DNA from: Candidatus Brocadiia bacterium
GTDB taxonomy: Bacteria; Planctomycetota; PUPC01; DSUN01
Assembly (NCBI GenBank): GCA_016782825.1
Contig: JADHXT010000233.1
Coordinates: forward strand, 1 to 6,062
Length of the DNA: 6,062 nt
Direction of reading: 5' to 3'
Below are positions 1-5,036 of the stretch, piece by piece. The notes under the pieces were generated by a model, which worked only from the letters and a program-made list of their open reading frames with translations, had not been told where the DNA came from and made no database searches. Both the position numbers and the translations under genes were made by a program. How positions within the stretch are numbered: the stretch's first letter is position 1; each line of letters starts with the position of its first letter.

Positions 1-190
1 GTAGCCGTCACGCGCCGCGTGACGGAAGAGCCTCACGCGGCGCGTGAGGCCCACATTCAGCGAAGGAAGCGCCCATGGCGTGGAGTGTAGCCGTCACGCG
101 CCGCGTGACGGAAGAGCCTCACGCGGTGCGTGAGGCCTACATTCAGCGAAGGAAGCGCCCATGGCGGGGAGTGTAGCCGTCGCGCGCCGC
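1..190. repeat. Tandem array of an 86-bp twin-hairpin repeat (2 full units + partial third)
   Basis: Units span 1-86 and 87-172; a third starts at 173 and breaks off near 190. The two full units differ at only a few positions. Each carries two adjacent hairpins with perfect 9-bp stems and 3-base loops: CCGTCACGC/GCGTGACGG, then GCCTCACGC/GCGTGAGGC. In the second hairpin the loop differs between units (GGC versus GGT) while the stem is intact, which suggests the stem is what is conserved. The array may continue left of the window. It lies downstream of the minus-strand operon and could act in transcript ending or 3' end protection, but no T-tract follows on either strand, so it is not a classical intrinsic terminator. 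A degenerate copy lies at 1491-1557, so the family is dispersed. Confidence 0.9.
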
Positions 191-205
191 TGTTGTCTGC
201 CGAAA

Positions 206-228
206 CCCGGAACCTGGCACCCGGAACC
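206..228. repeat. Short direct repeat CCCGGAACC x2
   Basis: CCCGGAACC occurs at 206-214 and 220-228 (period 14) in the spacer between the 86-bp array and the lipoprotein stop codon. It is a small simple repeat with no visible function. Confidence 0.5.
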
Positions 229-248
229 GCGTGGGATGCCGGAGCGGG

Positions 249-677
249 CTAGCGGCGCACAGGGGGGGTGTCGCTGTCGCGATCCGGGGGGCCGCCGGCG
301 CCGTAGGGATACTTGCCGCAGCCGGGGCACTTGGTGACCCCCGCCTTCCCCCTTGCGACGGCGACCGGCACGTAGGCGTCGCAGTGCGCGCACTGGATGG
401 CCTCCTGGCCGCCGGTCTTCTTGCAGTTGGGGCAGGGGATCTTGAGGGCTCTGAGGAAGATGGGGTCCGAGCCCTCGACGGCCTCGGCCTGCTTCTTCTC
501 GACGGTGTAGGCCTTCTGGCAGTGGGGGCACCAGACGTGGAGGAGCTTGAGTTTCTTGGCCAGTTCGGGATCCAGCTTCTTCCCGGCGTCCTCGCTACAG
601 CTACACGAGGACAACAGGGCAGCGCTCACGAGGAGCGCGAGCGTCGCGGCGGCCGTTACACGGGTCGTCCTGCGCAT
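249..677 (-). CDS. Lipoprotein with two zinc ribbons (four CxxC motifs)
   Basis: The 142-residue product starts with a basic n-region (MRRTTR), a hydrophobic stretch (about 8-22) and a lipobox L22-S-S-C25, so it is predicted to be a lipid-anchored envelope protein. The mature part has four CxxC pairs: C50/C53, C82/C85, C96/C99 and C117/C120. These fit two successive zinc ribbons, with spacings of 28 and 17 residues between the halves. The first ribbon is interrupted by a charged segment (about 58-75). The tail (about 126-142) is Gly/Pro/Arg-rich and probably disordered. The start is set by a good Shine-Dalgarno site, GGAGG at 684-688, six bases upstream. The gene lies 21 bp after the pseudopilin stop on the same strand, so the two are probably cotranscribed. 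Zinc ribbons are mostly cytosolic; a lipobox protein with two of them is unusual. The partner and function are unknown. Confidence 0.8.
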   Translation of the reverse strand: MRRTTRVTAAATLALLVSAALLSSCSCSEDAGKKLDPELAKKLKLLHVWCPHCQKAYTVEKKQAEAVEGSDPIFLRALKIPCPNCKKTGGQEAIQCAHCDAYVPVAVARGKAGVTKCPGCGKYPYGAGGPPDRDSDTPPVRR

Positions 678-698
678 GGCGGGCCTCCGGAAACGGGG

Positions 699-1343
699 TC
701 AGTCGGCGAGGGGATCCGACAGGATACCCGGCAGGTCGACCTGGGGTATTATTCGAACGCTGGAGTCGAGGAAGAGCATGTTCACCTTCCCGCCGTGGTC
801 GAAGTCGATGCGGCTCGAGGTGAACATCTCGTAGGGCATGGCAGTCTTCCATGTCCAGCCGTTGGGCATGGCCCAGCCGTCGGAGACGAGGCCGGTCTTC
901 TGCGGCTTGGGGTAGGTGCTGATGGGGCGGGCGCGGCCGCTGGGGAAGTTATCGATCGTCATGATGTGCTCGTTCCACATGTACGACAGCTCGGTCAGGT
1001 CGAAGTGGTTGAGGTTCCACCACCAGGGGTCGCCGGGCGTCGCGTCGGCGGCGCAAACGTAGAGCTTGCGGTCCCTGGTGAAGGGCAGGAGGGCCCACGG
1101 GGGCGAGATCAGACGGGCCTCGTAGCCGTTGGGGTACCAGTCGCCGTAGACGGGGAAGAACTGCGCATACTGGTTGGAGTAGAGCTGGCTGGCGGCGCCG
1201 ATCTGGTGCAGATTGCTCTTGCAGGTCGTCGTCCCAGCCTGTTGCATGGCGCTCAGCACGGCGGGCATCACCAGCGCCGCCAGGATGGCGATGACGGCGA
1301 TCACGACGAGGAGCTCGATCAACGTGAAAGCTCGGCGGTCCAT
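699..1343 (-). CDS. Type II secretion/type IV pilin-like pseudopilin with H-x9-D tail
   Basis: The 214-residue product opens with a prepilin signal: MDRRA, then FTLIELLVVIAVIAILAALV. Cleavage by a prepilin peptidase is expected between A5 and F6, leaving Glu10 as the conserved Glu5 of the mature helix. The segment around 41-64 (CKSNLHQIGAASQLY, then NQYAQFFP) is typical of the large planctomycete/Lentisphaerae pseudopilin family. Near the C-terminus H183 and D193 match the H-x9-DG processing-associated motif, but Ser194 replaces the usual Gly. Cys41 and Cys97 could form a disulphide. An in-frame start 48 bases upstream (1391) would add 16 residues before the signal; the start at 1343 gives the standard short leader and has AGGGG (1352-1356) eight bases upstream. 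A promoter lies at 1396-1424 and the lipoprotein gene follows. The role is probably in a pseudopilus or cell-surface fibre; the substrate is unknown. Confidence 0.9.
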   Translation of the reverse strand: MDRRAFTLIELLVVIAVIAILAALVMPAVLSAMQQAGTTTCKSNLHQIGAASQLYSNQYAQFFPVYGDWYPNGYEARLISPPWALLPFTRDRKLYVCAADATPGDPWWWNLNHFDLTELSYMWNEHIMTIDNFPSGRARPISTYPKPQKTGLVSDGWAMPNGWTWKTAMPYEMFTSSRIDFDHGGKVNMLFLDSSVRIIPQVDLPGILSDPLAD

Positions 1344-1395
1344 GGCACCAACCCCTACAGCAGACCCGAGACAGGCATGTCCCCCGCACACCGAT

Positions 1396-1424
1396 ACTGT
1401 AGGAAGTCATGCCGCCCGCGTCAA
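1396..1424 (-). promoter_or_regulatory. Sigma70-type promoter for pseudopilin-lipoprotein operon
   Basis: On the minus strand TTGACG (1419-1424) is followed by exactly 17 bases and TACAGT (1396-1401). Transcription would start near 1389, leaving a leader of about 46 bases before the ATG at 1343. The -35 matches consensus at five of six positions and the -10 at four of six. It is called by eye; no other candidate of equal quality was seen upstream of this gene. Confidence 0.6.
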
Positions 1425-1490
1425 GCATTTCCTGCACGTTTCCGGCGTTCTTTGACCCCCGGCCGCGTGGCGGTCGCAGTCCACGCCGGC

Positions 1491-1557
1491 CGCCGCGTGA
1501 CGGAAGAGCCTCACGTAGCGTGTGAGGCCTACATTCGGGGAGGGCAGCGCTGATGGT
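1491..1557. repeat. Degenerate third copy of the 86-bp twin-hairpin repeat
   Basis: From the GCCGCGTGACGG segment onward this aligns with the units at 1-172: GACGGAAGAGCCTCACG is exact, then GTGAGGCCTACATTC, then a weaker tail to ATGG. The left arm of the first hairpin has been lost. The second hairpin is kept despite changes: GCCTCACG pairs with TGTGAGGC (seven Watson-Crick pairs plus one G-T) around a TAGCG loop. The copy sits between the divergent promoters at 1396-1424 and 1574-1602. Confidence 0.8.
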
Positions 1558-1573
1558 GAGACGGCGTGGGGGT

Positions 1574-1602
1574 TTGACTTCCGCCAGCGGCGAGCCTAGA
1601 AT
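1574..1602 (+). promoter_or_regulatory. Strong sigma70-type promoter for the M42 peptidase gene
   Basis: TTGACT (1574-1579), a 17-base spacer and TAGAAT (1597-1602) match consensus at five of six positions in each hexamer. The expected start near 1609 gives a leader of about 50 bases. Downstream GGGAG (1651-1655) lies six bases before the ATG at 1662, so promoter, ribosome site and start codon are all in good register. Confidence 0.75.
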
Positions 1603-1661
1603 CCTCGTCGGTCGCGGCGTCGTGACCGCGGGCACGTTTCCACCACCGATGGGAGCCTGAC

Positions 1662-2720
1662 ATGGACAAGGCGGCACTGGCCTTCCTCGAGACGCTGATG
1701 ACCACCCCCAGCCCCTCGGGCTTCGAGCAGCCCGCGCAGAAGCTCATGCGCGAGCGGATGAAGCCCTTCGCCGACTCCGTGCGCACCGACGTGCACGGCA
1801 ACGTCATCGCCGCCCTCAACCCCAACGCGCCGCTCCGCGTGATGCTCGCCGGCCACGTCGACGAGATCGGCCTGATGGTCAAGAACATCACCGACGGCGG
1901 CTACCTCTACGTCGCGGCCATCGGCGGCGTCGACCCCGTGGTTGCGGTGGCGCAGCGGGTGACCATCCACGGCTCGAAGGGCGGGGTGCCCGGCGTCGTG
2001 GGCCGCGTGGCCATCCATCTCACCGATCAGGAGGAACGCGGCAAGCCGATGAAGATCCACCAGCTCTGGATCGACATCGGCGCCAAGGACAAGAAGGACG
2101 CGCAGAAGGTCGTCCGCATCGGCGACCCCATCACCTTCGACGCCCCCTTCACCCGCCTGCGCAACAACCTCGTCGCCGCCCGCGCCTTCGACGACCGCAT
2201 GGGCTCATTCATCGTCGCCGAGACGCTCCGCAAGCTCAAGGGCACGAAGCTCAAGGTCGCCGTCTACAGCGTCTCGACGGTGCAAGAGGAGGTCGGCCTC
2301 CGCGGCGCCCGCACGAGCGCCTACGGCATCGACCCCCACGTCGGCATCGCCGCCGAGGTCGGCCACGCCACCGATACCCCCGGCATCGACAAGAACCGCG
2401 TCGGCGACACCCCCTGCAACAGCGGCGTCATCATCACCCGCGGCGCCAACATCAACCCCAAGCTCCAAGGGATGCTCCTCGACGCCGCGAAGCGCTCGAA
2501 GGTCAAGATCACCCACGAAGGCGCCCCCGGCGGCACCGGCACCGACGCCAACGCCATGCAGATCACACGAGCCGGCGTCGCCGCCGCGCTCATCGCCGTC
2601 CCCTGCCGCTACATGCACTCCCCCTGCGAGGTCGTCTCGCTCAAGGACATCGACGCCGCCAGCACCCTCCTCGCCGCCCTCCTCGCCCGCATGCCCGCCA
2701 AGGTCGATTTCACGCCGTGA
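1662..2720 (+). CDS. M42-family metallo-aminopeptidase (glutamyl aminopeptidase/FrvX-like)
   Basis: The 352-residue product has the full M42 motif set in order and the usual family length (about 340-360). H65 with D67 lie in AGHVDEIG; D177 in AFDDRMG is the bridging metal ligand; E209-E210 in QEEVGLRGA are general base and ligand; E232 precedes GHATDTPG; H319 lies in RYMHSP, the final ligand. GGTGTD (290-295) is another family signature. M42 enzymes are cytosolic dinuclear-metal aminopeptidases, often dodecameric (TET), that trim peptides; no signal peptide is seen here. The fourth metal ligand is normally Asp; here the aligned residue is Glu (E232). Substrate preference cannot be read from the sequence. 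The gene is monocistronic behind its own promoter and converges on the gene ending at 3188. Its codons end almost always in C or G, more strictly than the gene at 3188-3613. The start is fixed by GGGAG at 1651-1655. Confidence 0.95.
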   Translation: MDKAALAFLETLMTTPSPSGFEQPAQKLMRERMKPFADSVRTDVHGNVIAALNPNAPLRVMLAGHVDEIGLMVKNITDGGYLYVAAIGGVDPVVAVAQRVTIHGSKGGVPGVVGRVAIHLTDQEERGKPMKIHQLWIDIGAKDKKDAQKVVRIGDPITFDAPFTRLRNNLVAARAFDDRMGSFIVAETLRKLKGTKLKVAVYSVSTVQEEVGLRGARTSAYGIDPHVGIAAEVGHATDTPGIDKNRVGDTPCNSGVIITRGANINPKLQGMLLDAAKRSKVKITHEGAPGGTGTDANAMQITRAGVAAALIAVPCRYMHSPCEVVSLKDIDAASTLLAALLARMPAKVDFTP

Positions 2721-2725
2721 GCGGA

Positions 2726-2749
2726 GGGACGAGGGAAGAGGGGCGAGGG
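2726..2749 (+). other. G-quadruplex motif just after the M42 stop codon
   Basis: Four G-tracts (2726-2728, 2733-2735, 2740-2743, 2747-2749) separated by loops of 4, 4 and 3 bases begin five bases after the stop codon. They lie in a purine-rich tract (about 2723-2760) with GAGGGACG repeated at 2724 and 2745. The coding-strand position means the mRNA could fold into a quadruplex in its 3' end. The motif is exact; the function is inferred. Confidence 0.5.
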
Positions 2750-2761
2750 ACGTGAGGAGCC

Positions 2762-2850
2762 GGGCCTCTTCGCCGCGGATCGGCTTTGGAGTGCGTGCGA
2801 CAGTCCCGCCGGAGGCGGGCGTCGCCGCTTTGGTATCCCGCGGAGCGGGC
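2762..2850. repeat. 89-bp three-hairpin repeat, copy A
   Basis: The sequence runs from GGGCCTCTTCGCCGCG to GCGGAGCGGGC and aligns without gaps with 3020-3108. Three stem-loops lie in a row: GCCG/CGGC; a long one with an outer stem GCGAC/GTCGC and inner stem CCCGCC/GGCGGG around loop GGA; and CCCGC/GCGGG around loop GGA. It lies in a 467-bp gap with no gene, between convergent genes, as a REP-like element or bidirectional terminator might. Confidence 0.8.
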
Positions 2851-2941
2851 GGCCGCGGTGTGCGCGCCGCCCGACCGGGGCGCGCCGAAACGGACTCGGG
2901 CAGCGCGCCGGATCGGACATTGTGACCCGCAGCACACACTC

Positions 2942-2966
2942 GGGCCGGAGGGGCTGGGTGCTGGGG
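2942..2966 (+). other. Second G-quadruplex motif in the convergent gap
   Basis: G-tracts at 2942-2944, 2950-2953, 2956-2958 and 2963-2966, with loops of 5, 2 and 4 bases, fit the G3+N1-7 rule. The stretch overlaps a 14-bp imperfect tandem (CTGGGTGCTGG at 2954, CTGGATGCTGG at 2968). The remaining sequence at 2851-3019 shows no gene. Confidence 0.4.
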
Positions 2967-3019
2967 CCTGGATGCTGGATGGGCGAGGGTCGTGCGGAGC
3001 AGGTAGGCCTCCTGCCCCT

Positions 3020-3108
3020 GGGCCTCTTCGCCGCGAAGCGGCCCTGGAGTGCGGGTGGCGGCCCCGCCGCCGGCGGGGGACACCGCCTTGGCTCCCCGCG
3101 AAGCGGGC
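3020..3108. repeat. 89-bp three-hairpin repeat, copy B
   Basis: This is the partner of 2762-2850, 258 bp downstream. All three hairpins are kept: GCCGC/GCGGC around GAA; inner stem CCCGCC/GGCGGG with outer arms GTGGC/GACAC; and CCCGC/GCGGG around GAA. In the outer arms one base pair changes from C-G in copy A to T-A here, a compensatory change, while another becomes a G-A mismatch. Loops and flanks vary more freely than stems. Confidence 0.8.
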
Positions 3109-3130
3109 CTGGCGCCCTCCCACTTCGCAA

Positions 3131-3151
3131 GCCAAAAGTGAATATGACCCC
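3131..3151 (-). repeat. GGGGTCAT-ATTCACTTTTGGC motif
   Basis: Read on the minus strand this is GGGGTCAT followed by ATTCACTTTTGGC. The last 13 bases are identical to 3980-3992 on the plus strand, where they are likewise preceded by a GGGTCA block, with about ten extra bases between. It is therefore a shortened, inverted relative of the array at 3886-3989. It lies 37 bp past the stop of the minus-strand gene. Confidence 0.6.
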
Positions 3152-3187
3152 AAGACCCCCCACCACTCCTCACCACTGACCTGCCGG

Positions 3188-3613
3188 TTACTTGACCGGC
3201 GATATCCGCCGCTTCCCCTGCCAGTCCAGTTCCCAGACCACTGGGTCATGCCTCAGGTTCCACCCGGCCCTTGGCTCTACATGGCCATAGGAGCGCAGAA
3301 CAACGCCGGCGTCGTCCCCCGCTGGCGGGATGTACTCTACGCGCCTCGGGCCTGATGCCTCCGGAAGCCGCACGTCTGGACGGCGGTCTCGGACACTCGC
3401 GAGATCTGGAGGGAACTCGCCGGTTTGTGCCCTGTACGTCTTGATCGCATCCAACAGAACGCGCAACTCCATGAGCGCGACAGGGTCCTCGCTGAGGTGC
3501 GCCCCCCATCCGGCCAACCAGTACGTGAAGGCCAGGACAGGCAAAACGCACACAACCAAGCAAGACAGCCCCGGTGGCACTCGGTGATGCCACCGACGTT
3601 CCTTGGGCGCCAT
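3188..3613 (-). CDS. Small single-pass membrane protein with pseudopilin-like segment
   Basis: The 141-residue product starts MAPKERRWHHR, then one hydrophobic segment (about 14-35), then an outside domain. Residues 46-72 (ALMELRVLLDAIKTYRAQTG, then EFPPDL) resemble the helix-plus-FPPDL region seen after the N-terminal helix in GspG-type pseudopilins, but there is no prepilin cleavage site. Residues 93-110 (VEYIPPAG, then VVLRSYG) and a Trp-rich end (VVWELDWQG) make up a small, probably beta-rich domain. The gene ends in TAA inside a 6-bp dyad (GCCGGT at 3183-3188, ACCGGC at 3195-3200). The same frame stays open to a GTG at 3763, but the extra residues look non-native and overlap an apparent upstream gene ending at 3627, so the start at 3613 is preferred. 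AGGGG lies roughly ten bases upstream. The family is not recognised. Confidence 0.7.
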   Translation of the reverse strand: MAPKERRWHHRVPPGLSCLVVCVLPVLAFTYWLAGWGAHLSEDPVALMELRVLLDAIKTYRAQTGEFPPDLASVRDRRPDVRLPEASGPRRVEYIPPAGDDAGVVLRSYGHVEPRAGWNLRHDPVVWELDWQGKRRISPVK

Positions 3614-3626
3614 CACTTCACTACCC

Positions 3627-3840
3627 CTATCTGTCAGGCATGTGCTGAAGCACAGGCCAAAGGCATCTGAGACACTCGTCCTCGAAGCGGTCGACATTCT
3701 CTTCGCTAGGATGTCCGCCGGCGTGCCACGTCTCATGAAACAGCGCCGCGTTGGATCCGCCACGTCCGCGGCCGCGACTCACCGATCTCGACCGGCTCGC
3801 TGACATCGGGCATCGGCCAGCTCTTGGCATCGGGCGTCAT
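3627..3840 (-). pseudogene. Probable frameshifted small gene upstream of the 3188-3613 gene
   Basis: An ATG at 3840 has GGAGAGG (3846-3852) five bases upstream. It opens 35 codons (MTPDAKSWPMPDVSEPVEIG, then ESRPRTWRIQRGAVS) ending in TGA at 3733. Shifting by +1 near that stop gives a protein-like continuation (ALFHETWHAGGHPSEEN, then VDRFEDECLRCLWPVLQHMP) to TAG at 3627, 13 bases before the next start codon. Both parts have mixed acidic and hydrophobic composition, unlike the Arg/Pro/Ala-rich readings of wrong frames in this DNA. Total length is 3n+1, which fits a single indel. The first frame also stays open upstream of the ATG to the TATCCAG array, so the original gene may have been longer and cut by that array. 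A sequencing error or two chance ORFs are alternatives. The product is not recognised. Confidence 0.35.
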
Positions 3841-3885
3841 GTGCGCCTCTCCCGTCGTGCAGACGGCTCCCTGCTCGCCGGACCA

Positions 3886-3989
3886 TATCCAGGGTCATAT
3901 CCAGTCTATCCAGGGTCAGGTCTACATTATTCACTTTTATCCAGTACTTTTATCCAGTATCCAGGGTCAGGTCTACATTATTCACTTTT
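3886..3989. repeat. Tandem array: six TATCCAG heptamers and a duplicated 32-mer
   Basis: TATCCAG occurs at 3886, 3898, 3907, 3938, 3951 and 3958. An identical 32-base block begins at 3907 and again at 3958 (period 51). It starts TATCCAGGGTCAG and continues GTCTACATTATTCACTTTT. The base composition is far more AT-rich than the surroundings, which suggests inserted DNA. It interrupts an open frame on the minus strand. Confidence 0.9.
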
Positions 3990-4095
3990 GGCCAGCGGTG
4001 GCCGAGCGGGGGACATGGTACTCGGTTCTTGGCGTAGCCGTGTCTTCGCTCAGTCGACAACGGGGGAACTGGAGGCAATCTATAGTGTTGCACAG

Positions 4096-4179
4096 GCCCG
4101 TGCCTACGTCGCCGCCGGGTGCCTCGGTGCGGGCGCAACTGCCATGGCCATCATAGGCGAGGTGAGTGGTCACTGCAAG
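4096..4179 (-). repeat. 84-bp dispersed element, copy 1
   Basis: This aligns without gaps with 5192-5275 at 62 of 84 bases (about 74%, counted by hand). The best-conserved part is around GGTGCCTCG and CATCATAGG (plus strand). Differences fall about equally on all three codon positions in the frames examined on both strands, so there is no sign of protein-level constraint. It contains the promoter at 4150-4178. A near-palindrome, GCACAGGCCCGTGC (4090-4103), straddles its left edge. Confidence 0.7.
4150..4178 (-). promoter_or_regulatory. Candidate promoter in copy 1 of the 84-bp element
   Basis: On the minus strand TTGCAG (4173-4178), 17 bases and TATGAT (4150-4155). It points toward the broken gene at 3840 and the membrane-protein gene at 3613. 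The predicted leader to 3840 is about 300 bases, or about 200 without the 104-bp TATCCAG array, close to the leader of the homologous promoter at 5246-5274. Confidence 0.45.
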
Positions 4180-4227
4180 ACGAGTCGTGACTGAGAGCTG
4201 AAGGCGCAGCTACAGACCAAGAACGGG

Positions 4228-4271
4228 TAATGTAGACGTGACCACGATCCCTGAGAATAGATAATGTAGAC
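4228..4271 (-). repeat. Two inverted copies of the GTCTACATTA motif
   Basis: TAATGTAGAC occurs at 4228-4237 and 4262-4271, inverted relative to GTCTACATTA at 3920-3929 and 3971-3980. The inner inverted pair is longer: GGTCAGGTCTACATTA (3965-3980) matches the reverse complement of 4228-4243 at 15 of 16 bases. The outer pair shares GTCTACATTAT. The arrangement resembles nested terminal inverted repeats around about 250-360 bp of DNA that carries no transposase gene. Confidence 0.75.
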
Positions 4272-4358
4272 TTGCCCCCTAACCCTTCGCTGCCGCCCCG
4301 CGCGCGCCGGGCCGCGAATGGCCCATCGGGTTGGCGCTCGGGCGCATCGCCCCGGCCT

Positions 4359-5036
4359 TCACCTCGGTAGCGAGAAGCGGTCGTTCTCCTGTGCGAGTTT
4401 CTCCCTGCGGGTCTCGACGCCGTCGGCATAGTGAGCGACGGCCCAGTCGAGGTCGGGGTCGGCCACAAGGAACGTTCCTGCCCACCGCTTGCCGTGCCTG
4501 TAGGTCCCGTCGGCGATGAGCTTGCCTTGAGTGTTCCATTCCCGGTGTCGGCCGTGTCGGACGCCATGGTCGTAGGTGCTGCTCTCCCATGTCTGGCCGG
4601 TCGGGTACCAGAGCGTCGAGGCCCCGTGCTCCTTGCCGCGCTCGTAGTACCCCACGGCGCGACGCTGGCCCTCACGGTACCAGGTCCTGAAATGCCCGTG
4701 GGGCATGCCATCCTCATAGTCCAGCTCCATGCACTTCTGGCCGGAAGGCAGCCACCAAGTCTCTCTGCCGTGGCGTTTGCCATCGATGTAGGGTGTGTCG
4801 GTGCGATCGCCGCCGCGGGACCATCGCGTCCACACTCCCGTGAAGTCGGCGGGCCTGGCTTCCTCGGCACGATTCCGCTCGCCCACGGCCTGCCAGCGGT
4901 AGATCCATCTGTGCCACTGCGGGTTGCCGTAGTCGAGCACCACAAGCGTCACCAGTCCTGCCCCGACGAGGACGGCCAGAGCCGCCACAGCGGCGAGGGC
5001 GATGCGCTCAGACCGTCGGAGGCGCGACCATCTCAT
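4359..5036 (-). CDS. Membrane-anchored MORN_2-repeat protein (YwqK-like repeats)
   Basis: The 225-residue product has a basic N-terminus (MRWSRLRRSER), one transmembrane helix (about 12-34), a linker, then repeats of the form Y-x-x-G-x-x-H-G-x4-W-x3-G. The repeat tyrosines are Y83, Y107, Y131, Y155 and Y179, exactly 24 residues apart; the fifth unit is degenerate (GKRWAG). This is the MORN_2 type found in YwqK-like proteins, which often act as binding scaffolds; here it would lie outside the cytoplasmic membrane if the N-terminus is inside. The tail (191-225) has no repeat. The start is firm: AGGAGG at 5043-5048 lies six bases before the ATG. A stop in another frame overlaps this ATG (ATGA), but that upstream frame is not convincing as a gene. 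The promoter is probably at 5246-5274. The partner and function are unknown; a role as an antitoxin is not supported because no toxin gene is adjacent. Confidence 0.85.
   Translation of the reverse strand: MRWSRLRRSERIALAAVAALAVLVGAGLVTLVVLDYGNPQWHRWIYRWQAVGERNRAEEARPADFTGVWTRWSRGGDRTDTPYIDGKRHGRETWWLPSGQKCMELDYEDGMPHGHFRTWYREGQRRAVGYYERGKEHGASTLWYPTGQTWESSTYDHGVRHGRHREWNTQGKLIADGTYRHGKRWAGTFLVADPDLDWAVAHYADGVETRREKLAQENDRFSLPR

Noticed and set aside
1..190. 86-bp direct repeats as a CRISPR array
   Set aside because: Units are directly adjacent with no unique spacers, contain two hairpins each, and there are no cas genes nearby.
699..1391. Pseudopilin start at 1391
   Set aside because: It would place 16 extra residues, including two cysteines, before the basic prepilin leader; ATG 1343 gives the standard short leader and lies downstream of the predicted transcription start near 1389.
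231..1553. Long plus-strand open frame of 440 codons
   Set aside because: It is antisense to the pseudopilin and lipoprotein genes, has shadow-type composition (Gly/Val/Leu/Ala runs, Arg-rich end), no good ribosome site, and runs through the repeat copy at 1491-1557.
2205..3176. Minus-strand open frame of 323 codons
   Set aside because: Half is antisense to the M42 gene and half reads through the hairpin repeats; the Gly/Ala/Asp-rich and Arg/Pro-rich composition is that of a shadow frame.
3183..3200. GCCGGT/ACCGGC dyad at the stop of the minus-strand gene as an intrinsic terminator
   Set aside because: The stem is only 6 bp, overlaps the stop codon and is not followed by a T-tract on the minus strand.
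2786..3355. Plus-strand open frame of 189 codons across the convergent gap
   Set aside because: It reads through both G-rich tracts and repeat copies, is Arg/Pro/Gly-rich, and overlaps the end of the minus-strand membrane-protein gene.
3188..3763. Longer N-terminus for the membrane-protein gene, from GTG at 3763
   Set aside because: It would place about 50 polar residues before the hydrophobic helix, overlap the apparent upstream gene, and has a weaker start than ATG 3613.
3990..4040. tRNA-like string GGTGGCCGAGCGG
   Set aside because: It resembles a tRNA D-arm region, but no matching acceptor stem, anticodon arm or T-arm (GGTTCGAATCC-type) follows.
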